From positions 40,525 through 104,524 of the forward strand of contig QZCP01000138.1 of the NCBI GenBank assembly GCA_003956705.1: DNA of 64,000 nt, read 5' to 3'. This document shows positions 8,891 through 18,232 of this stretch, piece after piece (positions within the stretch are counted from its first letter, which is position 1; each line of letters opens with the position of its first letter). Both the position numbers and the translations under genes were made by a program. The notes beneath the pieces were generated by a model. The model saw only the letters and a program-made list of their open reading frames with translations. It made no database searches and had not been told where the DNA came from. Source of the DNA: Brevipalpus yothersi (Eukaryota > Arthropoda > Arachnida > Trombidiformes > Tenuipalpidae).

Positions 8891-11425
8891 ATGTCTCCCA
8901 AAAAAGTAACTCATCCTGTTGTTGGTAGAAAAAAATTATCATTTCAACCTGCCACTGTTCATCCTTTGCGAAACACTTCGATAAGTAATGTCCAAAATCT
9001 TCGTAATGGTGACAGAGGTGATCATACTGGAGATGATAAATTGGCGGGCAGCCGTTCGAATGATGGTAGAAGCAAATCTAGAATTGTTACAGCCAGCACT
9101 TCATGGGGTGGATTGGATCCATTATCAGCTGCTCTACAAGATTCTGATGATTTACCGATAAACGATCAGCCAAGCTTTTCATCTGGTTCCGTTAAACGTC
9201 TTCCCAGTAAAAGTACCGCTAGCTATGTGACCAGTGATTATATTGATGATAATTTTCGAAGCTGGTCTTCCTACAAGGTGCCCATACTTAAAGAGTACAC
9301 AACCTCCGAGCGATTGTCAATCAAAACATCCTTCTTAAATGGTACCGGTGGTGATCCTGCCGGTGGTGGTAACACTATTAGTATTAGAAATTTACAGAGT
9401 ACTTCTCTGGCTGAAAAAGTCAAGCATCGTCTGGAGCAATTGGATGATTTTGAAGAGAGCTCTCTCAAAGAGGTATTCGATTTAACCCAGCAAGAATATT
9501 TTAATCGTATAGAAGTTTTGAATCAAGCTCTCAAAGATTCATGGGACTCTGATCAGCGCGTGAGAGCTCTTAAAATTGCAATTCAATGTGCCAAACTTCT
9601 CGCGGATGTTTCCGTTATTCAATTTTATCCAAGCAAATTCGTTCTGGTTACTGATATTTTGGATAATTTTGGTAATCTAGTGTATAAACGTATCAGTTGT
9701 AAAGCGGATGTGAAAGCAACTCTCGAATCAGCTCAAGAAACTTGCCGAAATTGGTTCTATAAAATTGCCTCAATCAGAGAACTCATACCAAGACTCTATC
9801 TTGAGTCTGCCATCCTCCGTACTTTAAGCTTTATTGTTGACAAAAAATATGTATACGTAGAAAATTGTAAAGCTCTCCATCGATTAACTTCAATGGTTCG
9901 TGGTATTGGAGATCCACTGGTAGCTATCTATGCAAGAGCGTACATATGTCGAGTGGCTATCACAATTACTCCTCAAGATAAATCATTTTTTCACCAAAAC
10001 TTCAGTGACTTCTTGCTCACCCACAAGCAACTTGAATCAGCTTTCGTTTGCCTCAGTCTATCTAGTCAAAAAGTTAGCTTTGCCACTTATTTAACTCTCT
10101 ACATACCGGCATTGAATTGGATCCTTCAATGTTTAACAACCAAGGCATCTGATTCTTCTCTGATGGACATATTAGAGGAGTACAAAAGTTTCGCAAAAGA
10201 AAGAGGCCACGTATCTGTAAATGCTCTGGTTTTGAATTCTATTCTAATCACTTTTAATAGCAGCTTCATTGTTGAAAGGTCTAGTGAATTTGTGGATCTT
10301 GTCACTAGTATGATCAGTAAAGGCGAGGAACGTAACAATAATCCTGGTATTGGGCAAGATGGTTTTCCTGCTCATCTATTACTTCGTAACCTGGGAAATG
10401 CTTTCGTTTCATCACCAGAATCATGGAAAGGAGTCGAAAAGAAAGACAAATTACTCCTCATGAACAATGTTTGGAAAAAGATCTCAAAACTCAAGTCTTC
10501 CGAACACTTATCATGTGCTAGTGTATGGACCGATTTCGCAGTCAAACATTTGGATATGAAGGAGGTCAATATTCTCTTGAAAGATATTGTCAAGCATGTG
10601 CAACCTGAAATCATGAGTGAAGAACACCATTCTGAGGTCATCAACATAATCAAGAAAGTTGTTCAATCTCTAGTCCTCGATAATTTTTCCATCCTTTTTG
10701 GCCTTGAAAGTTTTGTACCCTTTCTCGATATATTGAAAAAAGAATCTGTCAAAGTGGAAGCATGCAGAATAATTGTCGAAGCGTTTTTGGAGAAACTTCG
10801 AGAAAAAAGTGCCTCATCTTTTCATCATGACGATCAGAGTGAACCTTCACCGGATAGTCTGATAATGGATCCTGTGATCATTAGCTCATTAACCTTTTTA
10901 TGCAAAATAATGCACGATTCTGTGAATGCCCTCACATTGGATGATGATAAGCGTATAATATCTGGCCTAATCAATGGGTTTATTTCTCGCGTCTCTTTTG
11001 GACGTGATTTCCAATCACATTTGGACTTTCTAGTCGAATCAAGATCAAATTTTTCCAATTTAGAATTGGTCATTGCTCATCTAGTGAATGTGGTTAATCG
11101 AATTGCCGTTGAAACACAACAGATTGTTAAAGGAAGGCCAACCAAAAGAGTTCTTACTTTTATTAGAGCATGTTTAGCCTATTCTTTCATAACAATTCCA
11201 TCTCTAGATGACACAGTCATCAAGCTCCAGCTGTACCTATCAAGTGCTCAAGTTGCTTTACTAAATGGATGTTTACCTCAGACAGATGCCTTCCTGAGAG
11301 CTCTAATGGATACACTTTCTGTCGCATCATTACAAATTGAAACGCTTGATGGTGGAACCAAATCTTTGGAACCATTTGTCATCTCTTTCGGGGCAAATCT
11401 TCTATCATTCCTCCTTATAGTTCCT
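8891..11425 (+). CDS. VPS35L: VPS35L exon 1
   Basis: 845 codons in one uninterrupted exon, ending LLIVP before GTAAGT. Reading past the donor hits a stop within nine codons. Confidence 0.96.
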
Positions 11426-12006
11426 GTAAGTTTTTTCACGGAAGCTTGAAAACTTTAATCCTCACTCTCATCACATCTTTTCAGGATCATCCAGAAAAAG
11501 AGACTCTCTATCTTTTTCGAAATTTATTTTTTATCACCAAGAATCTCGATCTCGATCCTAATGCTGATACAAGAGCATCACTCTACTTAGAAATGATCAA
11601 CTACTTGTGTGTAGCTGGCCACGAAAATTATCCTTATCATATCGATCGAATTGATTCGAATGACACTCTATATGGGCACAGTAGTGCCTTTCTTGACACT
11701 CTCGATGGGCTACGAGACGAAGTTGTTCAAGAAATTCTGTCTCATCTCAAAATTTTGGGAGAAAGATCTTTGTTCAAGAGGCAAAGCATGCTCGCTTTGG
11801 ATTGTTTCTTTAGATTAATAGTCCATGGAGAGACTAAAAAGGTTGCTAAATTGGCTTTTGATTTATGGCAACTTGTTCTGAAAAATAATTCACTAGACAC
11901 TCGGACTATGATGAAGAACATAAATTTCGTTAGTCGATTGGGCAAGACATCAGAAAGTGAAGAACTTATGGCACTTTCCAAAAAGATGAGCTCAATGATT
12001 GCGTAA
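8891..12006 (+). CDS. VPS35L: VPS35L, Retriever complex subunit (C16orf62 homologue)
   Basis: Scaffold subunit of Retriever (VPS35L-VPS26C-VPS29). With the CCC complex and sorting nexin 17 it recycles cargo from endosomes to the cell surface. Two exons (8891-11425, 11485-12006) give 1018 residues; human VPS35L has 963. Residues 1-165 are polar and probably disordered but keep the short DPLSAAL motif (76-82). Residues 170-1018 are the alpha-solenoid, with family-typical segments such as QFYPSKFVLVTDILD (244-258), IRGIGDPL-like VRGIGDPLV, MHDSVNALTL, SFGRDF and, in exon 2, YHIDRIDSNDTLYG and DTRTMMK. It starts at the first ATG of a frame closed upstream (context AAAA-ATG). Intron phase is 0. 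The gene is complete, with no broken frame. Identification is by remembered similarity along the whole length. Confidence 0.97.
11426..11484 (+). other. VPS35L intron (59 bp)
   Basis: GTAAGT donor and TCTTTTCAG acceptor, phase 0. Removing it joins LLIVP to DHPEK, a junction that matches the contiguous human segment LIVPDHPE. Confidence 0.95.
11485..12006 (+). CDS. VPS35L: VPS35L exon 2
   Basis: 173 codons plus TAA, encoding the C-terminal solenoid. The frame is also open upstream from an ATG within the intron (11446), but the acceptor makes that start irrelevant. Confidence 0.96.
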   Translation, partial: DHPEKETLYLFRNLFFITKNLDLDPNADTRASLYLEMINYLCVAGHENYPYHIDRIDSNDTLYGHSSAFLDTLDGLRDEVVQEILSHLKILGERSLFKRQSMLALDCFFRLIVHGETKKVAKLAFDLWQLVLKNNSLDTRTMMKNINFVSRLGKTSESEELMALSKKMSSMIA

Positions 12007-12248
12007 AAAATTTAGCCTAGCTGGTGGATTCCCTCCTTCAATAGTCTCGCTCATCATGAACATCATATTTCCACGTAATTCCAGACAAAGATCAAGAATA
12101 TCAATCAGGCTAGAATAAGTAGGTGGGATATAGATCATGAGGTAGTTTCTGATCAAATCCAAGGAGTTCATCACATCCAATGTATTTTTTACATGCATGT
12201 GTTTCATCAAATTGATGATACATTATCACTTTTCGAATATATTTTTGG

Positions 12249-12254
12249 AATAAA
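12249..12254 (+). promoter_or_regulatory. Polyadenylation signal of VPS35L
   Basis: AATAAA 243 bp beyond the VPS35L stop; the first canonical hexamer on the plus strand. Confidence 0.55.
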
Positions 12255-12639
12255 ATTTGGCTACAGTTATGGTTTTATCAGATGATGTACACACCAATAT
12301 CAACTCATCTCACCAGCATCAGGCTAGTCCATCTGGAATCATCTTCAACAGCGATCGCAGCACAAACCTCCTTTTGAAAATTACTCATGATCACCCGAAT
12401 TTTTCTAACATCATAAAGTTTGGGTCGATATTCCATTGATCTCTAGAGCTCAGAAGGTATGTGTTGCACCCTCTCAGCAGTTCATATGGATTATCAAGAG
12501 ATGATCAGCACAAAATAATGGTAGCAGGGGATTGAAAAACTGAGCATTTTAGATTTTGAACATAGGATTGCTTTATTTTCATTCAAAGAGCTTTTGTTTT
12601 CCATATAAGGATTAGAATTTTTCACAAAGATTGAACCTT

Positions 12640-12645
12640 TTTATT
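12640..12645 (-). promoter_or_regulatory. Polyadenylation signal of the octopamine receptor
   Basis: AATAAA on the minus strand 59 bp after the receptor stop, at the edge of an (ATT)n run; another copy lies at 12577-12572. Confidence 0.5.
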
Positions 12646-12703
12646 ATTATTATTATTACATTATCAGTGGTATAATTATGTCATATTTTTTTTAGAATAA
12701 TTT

Positions 12704-14173
12704 TTACTTGAAAAGTATTTTTCGGAAAGCTTTACGAAAATCTCGATTAAAAACGGTATAAATTATCGGATTGATGGCTGAATTACAATAACCAAGCCAA
12801 TAGCCAAACTTGAGTAGCTTATCCACAGTGCATCGCTTACAGAGGCCACTTAATAGATACATAACAAAGAATGGTACCCAAGCCATTATGAAGGAACCCA
12901 TAATCAAGCCCAATATTAGTGTCGCCCGACGTTCTCTTGCTTTAGCCACTTTTCGCCGATGACGTTCCGCATCTGATGGTGTATGATGTCCACTCGATGG
13001 TGGTGTCTGATATTGTACTTTACCTTTCCGTTTACCCTTCCGATAGCCACCCGATCCAGACTGTCTGTTGGATGAATTGCTTGCCGATTTACTATCCGAT
13101 TCACCACTTTCATTACACAGATCACTGTCATCATAATCTGCAATCGACATACTGGAACCATACGGTGATCGTGCCAATTTGGGTGCACTTAAATACAATT
13201 TACTTTCTAAGGCCACTGAACCACTCTTGGACACAGGTGATTCAACTGTATCCGAATCATCATCAGCAGATATCATCTTATTACCACTGCCAATCGGTGG
13301 ATGTCCACCATTTTGTCTTAAAATTGATGGTAACGTTGTGGTGGTTGTTCCGGGTGATATTGTGCTCACCAAGGCACATATTTCGTTGGCATTCTTTTTG
13401 TCCGATTTTGATTCTCGATTCTTATTGCTTCCTCGTATAGATATTCTTAATTTGGGACATTTCTTCTTCTTTGGCACCGGTATATCATTCTCATCCGGTC
13501 GATCAAGATTGTCACTATTGCGACGATAATTCATATCGTTCATTTCTCGTGAATCAATTTCCTTATTGTTACCACTATTGTGTGAACTATTGGATCGATT
13601 CGATGTGGTGGATAGTAGTGATGATGGTGGAACTGGATGATTGTTTATCGATGATCTATCATCACTCCGTACACTGGAAACATTTGGAGTGGGACAAATT
13701 TGGGATAATCGGCGAAGTTGCTTATTTTCCGGTGTTTCAACCACTATTTGAGGTGGACTACGAGTGGTCGGCGATACGGATGGGGTTGCACAATTTGATG
13801 GACACTGATGATGATCATTTGGTGTACAAAAATTGGTTATACCTTCATCAGCATCGAACACCGTATCGTTGGGTGAAAAAGTCACTTTCGGTGTTGGAGT
13901 TGTCGGTGTTTCCGGTCGAGAATCACCATAATGGTGGGATTCATTGCGATACTTGAGACTTGATCTTTCCGTTGAACTTCGACCGATTGCTGTTGTCACT
14001 GATCCACTTGTACAAATCAGTGGAGAACTAACAGTTCGAGTTGCCATCGGCTGAGTGGCTGAAGAGACATTTGAACTATTGAAATCATTTGCGTTATTGT
14101 TGTTGTTGTTGCTGTTACTATTATTATTATTATTATTATTACTGTTATTATTCGTTCTATTTGTGGAGGGATC
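12704..14173 (-). CDS. Octalpha2R: Octopamine receptor exon 3 (third loop, TM6, TM7, tail)
   Basis: 489 codons plus stop after the acceptor TATTCCACAG. The first codons read DPSTNRTNNN in the frame continued from exon 2. Most of the exon is disordered loop rich in Ser/Thr/Asn/Pro. The last 75 codons hold TM6, TM7 and helix 8 (FNRDFRKAFRKILFK). Confidence 0.92.
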   Translation of the reverse strand, partial: DPSTNRTNNNSNNNNNNNSNSNNNNNNANDFNSSNVSSATQPMATRTVSSPLICTSGSVTTAIGRSSTERSSLKYRNESHHYGDSRPETPTTPTPKVTFSPNDTVFDADEGITNFCTPNDHHQCPSNCATPSVSPTTRSPPQIVVETPENKQLRRLSQICPTPNVSSVRSDDRSSINNHPVPPSSLLSTTSNRSNSSHNSGNNKEIDSREMNDMNYRRNSDNLDRPDENDIPVPKKKKCPKLRISIRGSNKNRESKSDKKNANEICALVSTISPGTTTTTLPSILRQNGGHPPIGSGNKMISADDDSDTVESPVSKSGSVALESKLYLSAPKLARSPYGSSMSIADYDDSDLCNESGESDSKSASNSSNRQSGSGGYRKGKRKGKVQYQTPPSSGHHTPSDAERHRRKVAKARERRATLILGLIMGSFIMAWVPFFVMYLLSGLCKRCTVDKLLKFGYWLGYCNSAINPIIYTVFNRDFRKAFRKILFK

Positions 14174-16167
14174 CTGTGGAATAAGAAAGAGAGAGAAAAA
14201 GAAAATTCAGTTTGTTATTGTTAGTAATCGATTGTTTTTGCAATGTTCAACTCAACAGTAATCATTATCGAAACGATGTGACTCTCTCAAAAAGTTTGAT
14301 TGGATAATTGGATTATTGGCTAATCGGCTTTCGTTCACCGTTATTGAACTTTGATGATAACTTTGGATATATTTACTCTGTGGAACCTGGAATCTATCGA
14401 ACGCTTGGGTATTCCGTAGAGTAGAGAATAGCAAAAAAAATGACATCACCAAAATTTAACCAACCTTAGAATTAAAAATATTGGATGCTGTCGAATTAGC
14501 AGCTGGGAATGTGGAACATTGGTCCGAATTTTGGGCTCCATCCGGTGGACTTGGATTACTCAAAGACGTACAGGTAGTGGTTGTTGTCGATTTATCTCGT
14601 ATAGGATCATTAGTCACCTCTGGTTGTACCAAAAATTTTCTCTTCTTCACATGTTTACGGGCTCTTGAACGTGCGGCGAAAAATATTTTCACATAAACAA
14701 AAACCATCACAACTGCTGGCCCATAAAAAGAGCCAACCGATGAGTATATAACGTAACCAGAATCATTACTTAATTCACATTCACCGGGTGACATCTCTTT
14801 CTTCCAACCCACAAGAGGTGGCAATGATACGAGAGCGGAAAATATCCACACAAAGCATATCATCGCTATTGCACGTGAAGGTGTCCGTTTTTTCAGATAC
14901 TCAACCGCCTGGGTCACTGACCAGTAGCGATCTAATGATATTAGGCATAGATTGTTGATTGATGCGGTGCACAGTAGAACATCCAGAGCATGATGTATAT
15001 CACACCACAATTCACCGAATATCCAATAGCCCATCAGCTCATATGCTAATGAGAAGGGCATAATTACTAGACCTAACAGTAAATCGGATACAGCTAGTGA
15101 GGCGATAAACCAATTTTGTACAGTTTTCAATGATTTTTCGGTTGTAATTGCTATACACACCAATAAATTGCCCACAACAACTAGTATCATGATAATGGTG
15201 ATAAAAAAGGCCAACAATACGATGGATAGTGTTGTGTAGCCACTTTTTGGATGTGGTATTGAATATAAAAATTGTAGATCCGAATCAAGCCACGGAAAAA
15301 GTGCACTATTATCGGAGGTAACCGGTGAACTGGAAGATATAATATCTTCATCGGAAGATGAACGATTGAATAGTAGTGAACTTTCCAAACTTGAATGTAA
15401 TTCGGATGCTGAGGAAGAATTAAAATTCATCGAGGACAATAGTGGTGCAAAGAAGGTATCATTTAACGAAATCACTTCGGAAGAAGAGGATAGTGATGAG
15501 GATGAGGATGAAGATGATGATGAAGTTGCAGATGCCACAAGGCTTGAAAGAAGAGAAAAGGATGGAAACATTGGTGAACCTATGGAAAGGATGAAAAAGG
15601 TACAGATTATTGATGTATCTAAATTTTTGGGTGGAGAATATCATGAATCGTGCTTTTCGGGAATCCCACAATTTTCCAATCAACCTTACCTCTTGATGAG
15701 ATTCGAGGTTGTAGGAGTGATGAGAAAGAGAATGATGAAGATGTGGACTCATTCATCGTTTCAATTGTGTCTTCTAAAAATGAGGAAGAAGAATGATATT
15801 GGGCACTATTGACCGTATCCTCTGAGACTACGGTCGAAGGAGAAGATGAAAAGGAAGAAGGAAAACTGTGATTAACGAATGAGCCAACCAATTCTAGTGG
15901 ATTAAAATATAATTGATAATAAGTATTGTCCGTAATGGTTGTATCATCTTTCAAATCGTATGATGACGATGATTCGGAAGATGATGTTGACGATGATCCT
16001 ATACTGGTAATCGGATTGGCATTTGTGTATGTTGATAAATAAGTGGCCGCAATTGCAGTAGTGGCTGCTGTTGTAGCCACTTTGTGTGCATATTTTCTGA
16101 TAGCATTCTTGCCACCAGAATATGATGTTCCAAAATCTTTTGGAATACTTGAAACAACATCGGTCAT
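12704..16167 (-). CDS. Octalpha2R: Alpha2-adrenergic-like octopamine receptor (class A GPCR)
   Basis: Plasma-membrane receptor for octopamine, expected to couple to Gi and lower cAMP. Three exons (16167-15690, 15579-14465, 14173-12704) splice in phases 1 and 0 to 1020 residues. TM1-TM5 lie at about 275-462 and TM6-TM7 at about 947-1005. Seen: N1.50 (297), D2.50 (325), Cys3.25 (352), amine-binding Asp3.32 (359), DRY (376-378), Ser5.42/5.43/5.46 in YSSVGSFYGP, WVPFF in TM6, Tyr6.55 (970), NPIIY in TM7 and a short C-tail. PFSLAYELMGYW and LDRYWSVTQAVEYLKKRTP place it with alpha2-like amine receptors. The N-terminus (about 273 residues, Ser-rich with N-glycosylation sequons) and third loop (about 480 residues) are exceptionally long. 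Alternatives such as D2-like or 5-HT1-like receptors fit less well. Confidence 0.9.
14093..14152. repeat. (AAY)n trinucleotide repeat coding for Asn
   Basis: In the receptor's third-loop exon, AAT/AAC codons encode interrupted Asn runs (about residues 539-558) with Ser breaks. A slippage-prone coding microsatellite. Confidence 0.9.
14174..14464 (-). other. Octopamine receptor intron 2 (291 bp)
   Basis: Phase-0 intron inside the third-loop coding region, with a pyrimidine-rich end before CCACAG. The other intron is 15580-15689 (110 bp, phase 1). Confidence 0.85.
14465..15579 (-). CDS. Octalpha2R: Octopamine receptor exon 2 (TM1-TM5)
   Basis: Follows the acceptor CTTTCCATAG and ends FNSK before GTTGGT, an atypical +3 to +6 donor. 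It contains an in-frame ATG (15571) nine bases inside the exon, so a shorter isoform starting here is possible. Confidence 0.92.
15690..16167 (-). CDS. Octalpha2R: Octopamine receptor exon 1 (extracellular N-terminus)
   Basis: 159 codons plus one base from the ATG at 16167. That ATG has A at -3 and an in-frame TGA twelve codons upstream. Encodes a Ser/Thr-rich segment with sequons such as NHS and NES and no clear signal peptide. Donor AGAG|GTAAGG. Assignment to this gene rests on phase and splice sites. Confidence 0.8.
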
Positions 16168-17036
16168 CTTAGCCTTTGGAATCAGGCATCCAATGAATCA
16201 AATGATATATAGTGTATATAATGTGTCTGTGTGTGAGTGAGTGTGTATGCCTGTGTATGCTGGTTAATTAATCTTTCAAATTCGAAATACTTGTGGAAAG
16301 CGTATTTTTGTGTGCAAAAATTTGGAAAATATTAACATTTTTTTCTTAAGTTAAAATTCCTCAAATCAACAATAACTAATAATAATCTAATATATTTTGA
16401 TTTTGATTTTCTTAACAATTTGAGATTCTCATTGGATGATTCCAAAATTTCGTTATATTCCTGGGTGTGAGTGTAAGTATGACTTTTTTTTCTTGCTTGC
16501 AATACTTTTGATCAATTATTGGATTCTTTTTCTTTCGTCTGTGTTGCATTGTCCATGTTGATTGATGAGAATTTTGCTCACGGCGAATGAAGTGTGCTCA
16601 TTGATATTATAGATAATAATATTCATAAAATTATTAATCAATTCATCTGAAAAGAGACAAAAAGAGTCACCATGAATACAATTGATTGACAAAAATAGGC
16701 AAGCAGAGCAGAGTACTCATGAAAATATCCAAAAAAAAGTGTCAACTTATAATTGTTGACAATAGCTACATCATTGCACCAAGAAAACCTGGAATATTGA
16801 GTCATATTTATTTCATTCTAATGATGGAAAAATTTGCATATGAAGGAGAAAACCGTCTTCCATTCTTCCACTTATATTGCAATGATAATTTGATTAAAAT
16901 GGATGTCAAATGCACATAACACACAGTGTTTTCAGCTTTTTGGTAAAATTAACTGCACAATGCTGGAAGGCAAGCTCATTCTTTTCCAGCTCATGGACTA
17001 TTTTTCTCTTTCTCTAGTAGTCCATTTTATTAGGCA

Positions 17037-17038
<2 letters not shown>

Positions 17039-17105
<67 letters not shown>
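17039..17105. repeat. (GA)n microsatellite, 67 bp
   Basis: Perfect AG units about 0.9 kb upstream of the receptor start codon. Confidence 0.97.
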
Positions 17106-17109
<4 letters not shown>

Positions 17110-17909
17110 TTCATAAGGATATATTCTTCCAGTAGAAGCTCTCTGGCAAATGTGGACATACTCTAATCATCCTTGCATTTATGTGCCATTACAATGTGGA
17201 CGATTTGGATGGAAAGTGATGGTATTGAATTCTCTTGAGAAAAGAGTGGACAAAATATGGAGTGTCAAAAGCGGAAAGTGAGAAAATCGTTGAAATAGAG
17301 GAAGAGAGAGAAAGGAAAAAGATCTTCTTTCTCTCTCTCTTTCTCTTCCATGAATGAGTGTCACAGAAAGTGCTCGAAGATTTGTCAACCATGGATAGAA
17401 ATTAATTTAAATTTGATTCATGTCATTCCACACGGAATGTAGGAAGAGAGAGAGAGAAATAGAGGGAGGAACGAATACATCTCTCTTGACACAAAATAAT
17501 AATATATATATTTCAGCTTCAAAAAGATAGCCATCATTGTCAGAAACGTAGGGACGTTCATAGATCTTACTGATGCTAGTGTGCAGAGGATTGGCAACGA
17601 AACAGTGAAGAATGGTTTCAGTCAGCATCCGGGAATAGACCAGGGAATAGATAATATTTTGGCTAATGTTAACTGTATGTGTGTGAAGAGAGAAAGAGAT
17701 TCTCCTGAGACAGAAGCAAGCAATTAGTTTTCCAGTTCATGGGTACAAAGACAAAGGCTATCTGATATTGCTTTTTCTATTCATCTCTCTTTCTCTCTTC
17801 TTATTTCTCTTTTAGTTACTCATTTTTAAAAAAGGTTTATTGCATCATTCACTACTGACTATAGAAAGACCGTGAAATTGATAAATAATGTGACTATGTG
17901 AGTAAAGGT

Positions 17910-17940
<31 letters not shown>

Positions 17941-18179
17941 GAAATACACAGATGAATTCTTTGAAGCATGCAAGTTTGCATTCACACTATCAATTATCGA
18001 TATTGAGTAATGAAAAAAAAGAAGAAGCTGAAACCATCAAGTGAAAAGCAATAGAAGGTAAAAGCAAACAGGTCATGAAATGTGACTGTAACTTTTTTCT
18101 TCTCTCTCTCTCTCTATCCAGAGGTGATAATGACAAGCAATCACTCTGGTGTATTCAAATTAGCAAGATTGGTTCACTT

Positions 18180-18182
18180 CTC

Positions 18183-18217
<35 letters not shown>

Positions 18218-18232
18218 CTCTCTCTCTTTTTT
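18180..18232. repeat. Compound CT/CTTT repeat
   Basis: (CT)n followed by CTTT units and CT again; imperfect. Confidence 0.88.

Larger units (their letters stand above)
12007..12703. other. Convergent 3' UTR region of VPS35L and the octopamine receptor
   Basis: 697 bp between two stop codons facing each other. It contains the VPS35L poly(A) signal and two minus-strand AATAAA hexamers (12645-12640, 12577-12572) suitable for the receptor. A 72-codon minus open frame (12210-11992) and a 60-codon plus frame (12257-12439) are present. The minus frame has ordinary codon content but no recognised homologue, so it is left uncalled. Confidence 0.65.

Noticed and set aside
12138..12160. let-7-like TGAGGTAGT
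   Set aside because: Only nine bases match, no fold-back partner nearby, and it lies in a 3' UTR region; chance seed match.
12976..13956. Plus-strand open frames of 116-161 codons opposite the receptor third-loop exon
   Set aside because: Antisense shadows of a real coding exon; no recognised domain, and the minus strand carries the GPCR.
15366..15812. Plus-strand acidic open frame opposite receptor exons 1-2
   Set aside because: Its Glu/Asp runs are the complement of the receptor's poly-Ser codons; antisense shadow.
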